Positions 7,052 to 8,085 of a DNA stretch of 8,085 bases are shown here, in pieces. Source of the DNA: Ramlibacter sp. (lineage in GTDB: Bacteria > Pseudomonadota > Gammaproteobacteria > Burkholderiales > Burkholderiaceae). The translations under genes and the position numbers were made by a program. Under the pieces are notes generated by a model. It saw nothing but the letters and a program-made list of their open reading frames with translations. It had not been told where the DNA came from and searched no databases. The stretch lies in assembly GCA_014376915.1 (NCBI GenBank), contig JACMQP010000040.1, positions 1 through 8,085 of the forward strand, in the 5' to 3' direction. Numbering within the stretch: position 1 is the first letter of the stretch; each line of letters starts with the position of its first letter.

Positions 7052-8085
7052 CGGATAGGTTTCCGGCGGCTCGACGCTGTGCCACACCGGGCCGTGGTCC
7101 AGCGGCTCCAGCGCGCTGGTTTCGTCGATGTGGATCAGCGCGTCGAACTGTTGCGGCAGTCGCGCCATGAAATAGTGGCTCTGGCGCTCGGTTTCGGGCC
7201 GGTAGACCACGCCGATCGCGCGCTGCAGTCGCTGCGGTGCCGCCAGCCGCTGCAGCGCTGGATTGTCGCGCAGCGCCAGCAGGAAACGGCTGGTCGAGGT
7301 CTGGTGCAGCAGGTCTTCCCAGCTTCCGGCAAGCCCGGGGCGCACGCGCTTGCGGCGCGCCGGCTGGTCCCAGTCCGAAGCCGCCGTCACGGTTCCGTGA
7401 TGGGTGCTGAAGCCGACCAGCACAGCCTGCTCGTGGTAGCGGTCGCGCATCAACTGGCCGACGTTCCATTCGCCGGCTTCGCCCATCTCGGTGGCGGCGG
7501 CGTCGCCCAGGTGCGAGTTGTGGGCCCACACGGCGATCCGCGGCAGGCCGTCGGCCGCGCCCAGGTGCCGGTCCAGCGCCTGCAGCGTCTCGACCATGTG
7601 GCTGTCGCGCAGGTTCCACGACGACACACGTCCGCGGAACATGGTGCGGTAGTACTCCTCGGCATTGCGCACCAGGCGCGCGTTCTGCTGCGCGTAGAAG
7701 GTCTCGTCGCGCTCCATGCCCGGCGTGGACGACAGGTCGGAAAAGCGCTGGTTCATGTCGCGCAACTGCTGGATCACCTCGTCCTCGCAGCTGTGCTCCA
7801 GACCGAAGCTGGCCGAATGGCCGTAGGCCTGGCTGTCCTCACGGGCGTGGTCGAAGCAGGCATAGCGCTGGCGCGCGCGCAGGGCGGCCTCGGGATCGGT
7901 CCGATCGAGGTACGACAGCACGGCCTGCATCGAGCGGAACAGGCTGTACAGGTCGATGCCGTAGAAGCCGACCTGCTGCGCGGCCGGGCGGCCGTCGTTG
8001 TGGCCGCGCAGCCATTCGACGAAGTCGCGTATCTCCGTGTTGCGCCACATCCAGGACGGGAAGCGCTCGAAGCCGGAGAGGGCCG
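7040..8085 (-). CDS. Erythromycin-esterase-family hydrolase, C-terminal part (runs off the right edge)
   Basis: The frame is open from the right edge to a TGA at 7040-7042 and shows 347 residues. The reading starts beyond the window: 11 codons upstream of the ATG at 8048-8050 already read ALSGFERFPSW and continue into MWRNTE, which looks like family sequence, so that ATG is internal. Counting from it, landmarks are GFYGIDLYS (28-36), SSWNLRDSHM (143-152), WAHNSHLGD (175-183) with His177 and His180, and GFSTHHGTVTAA (213-224). The His-x-x-His pair corresponds to the active-site pair described for EreB. The N-terminal catalytic Glu and His would lie outside the window. Most chromosomal members of this family are not macrolide resistance enzymes, and some are fused to an N-terminal phosphoribosyltransferase domain. 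Whether this one is cannot be seen. The gene is convergent with the peptide operon and probably unrelated to it. Confidence 0.88.
   Translation of the reverse strand, partial: ALSGFERFPSWMWRNTEIRDFVEWLRGHNDGRPAAQQVGFYGIDLYSLFRSMQAVLSYLDRTDPEAALRARQRYACFDHAREDSQAYGHSASFGLEHSCEDEVIQQLRDMNQRFSDLSSTPGMERDETFYAQQNARLVRNAEEYYRTMFRGRVSSWNLRDSHMVETLQALDRHLGAADGLPRIAVWAHNSHLGDAAATEMGEAGEWNVGQLMRDRYHEQAVLVGFSTHHGTVTAASDWDQPARRKRVRPGLAGSWEDLLHQTSTSRFLLALRDNPALQRLAAPQRLQRAIGVVYRPETERQSHYFMARLPQQFDALIHIDETSALEPLDHGPVWHSVEPPETYPSGV

Noticed and set aside
7040..8085. Macrolide resistance gene (ereA/ereB)
   Set aside because: Only family-level motifs are visible. The context shows no mobile element or other resistance gene, and most chromosomal members of this family have no proven role in resistance.

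Overview
The window is GC-rich DNA, densely coded, with a strong preference for G or C at third codon positions. The proteins look proteobacterial. The substrate-binding protein has an ordinary Sec signal peptide with no lipobox, so the cell is Gram-negative. A beta- or gammaproteobacterium of the Burkholderiales or Xanthomonadales kind fits, but nothing seen here fixes the genus. There are no RNA genes, insertion sequences, CRISPR arrays or other signs of mobile DNA.

Layout. At the left edge is the first 128 bases of a leftward gene, possibly a beta-lactamase-fold serine hydrolase. A 199-base divergent control region (129-327) follows. Then comes a six-gene rightward operon: a periplasmic substrate-binding protein, two permeases, two ATPases (a complete dipeptide/oligopeptide ABC importer in the order A-B-C-D-F) and a cytoplasmic M20 metallopeptidase of the dipeptidase type. 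From the first permease on, the genes are separated by 3 bases or fewer, and the last two junctions are 4-base ATGA overlaps. A leftward gene of the erythromycin-esterase family enters from the right edge and overlaps the end of the peptidase gene tail to tail by 12 bases.

How it works together. The importer should bring a small peptide or peptide-like compound across the inner membrane. The peptidase, translationally coupled to the last ATPase gene, would then hydrolyse it in the cytoplasm. The divergent hydrolase may act on the same class of compound.

The most informative signals lie in the control region. It holds an exact sigma-54 -24/-12 element (TGGCAC-N5-TTGCA, 175-190) pointing into the operon. 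It also holds a 17-base dyad matching the enterobacterial NtrC site TGCACC-N5-GGTGCA at 11 of 12 positions (220-236). Together they suggest a nitrogen-scavenging peptide-utilisation operon, similar in logic to the NtrC-controlled ddp operon of E. coli. The dyad lies downstream of the predicted start point and is better placed for the divergent gene, so the regulatory reading needs testing. The genes belong to known families; I see no clearly new biological system.
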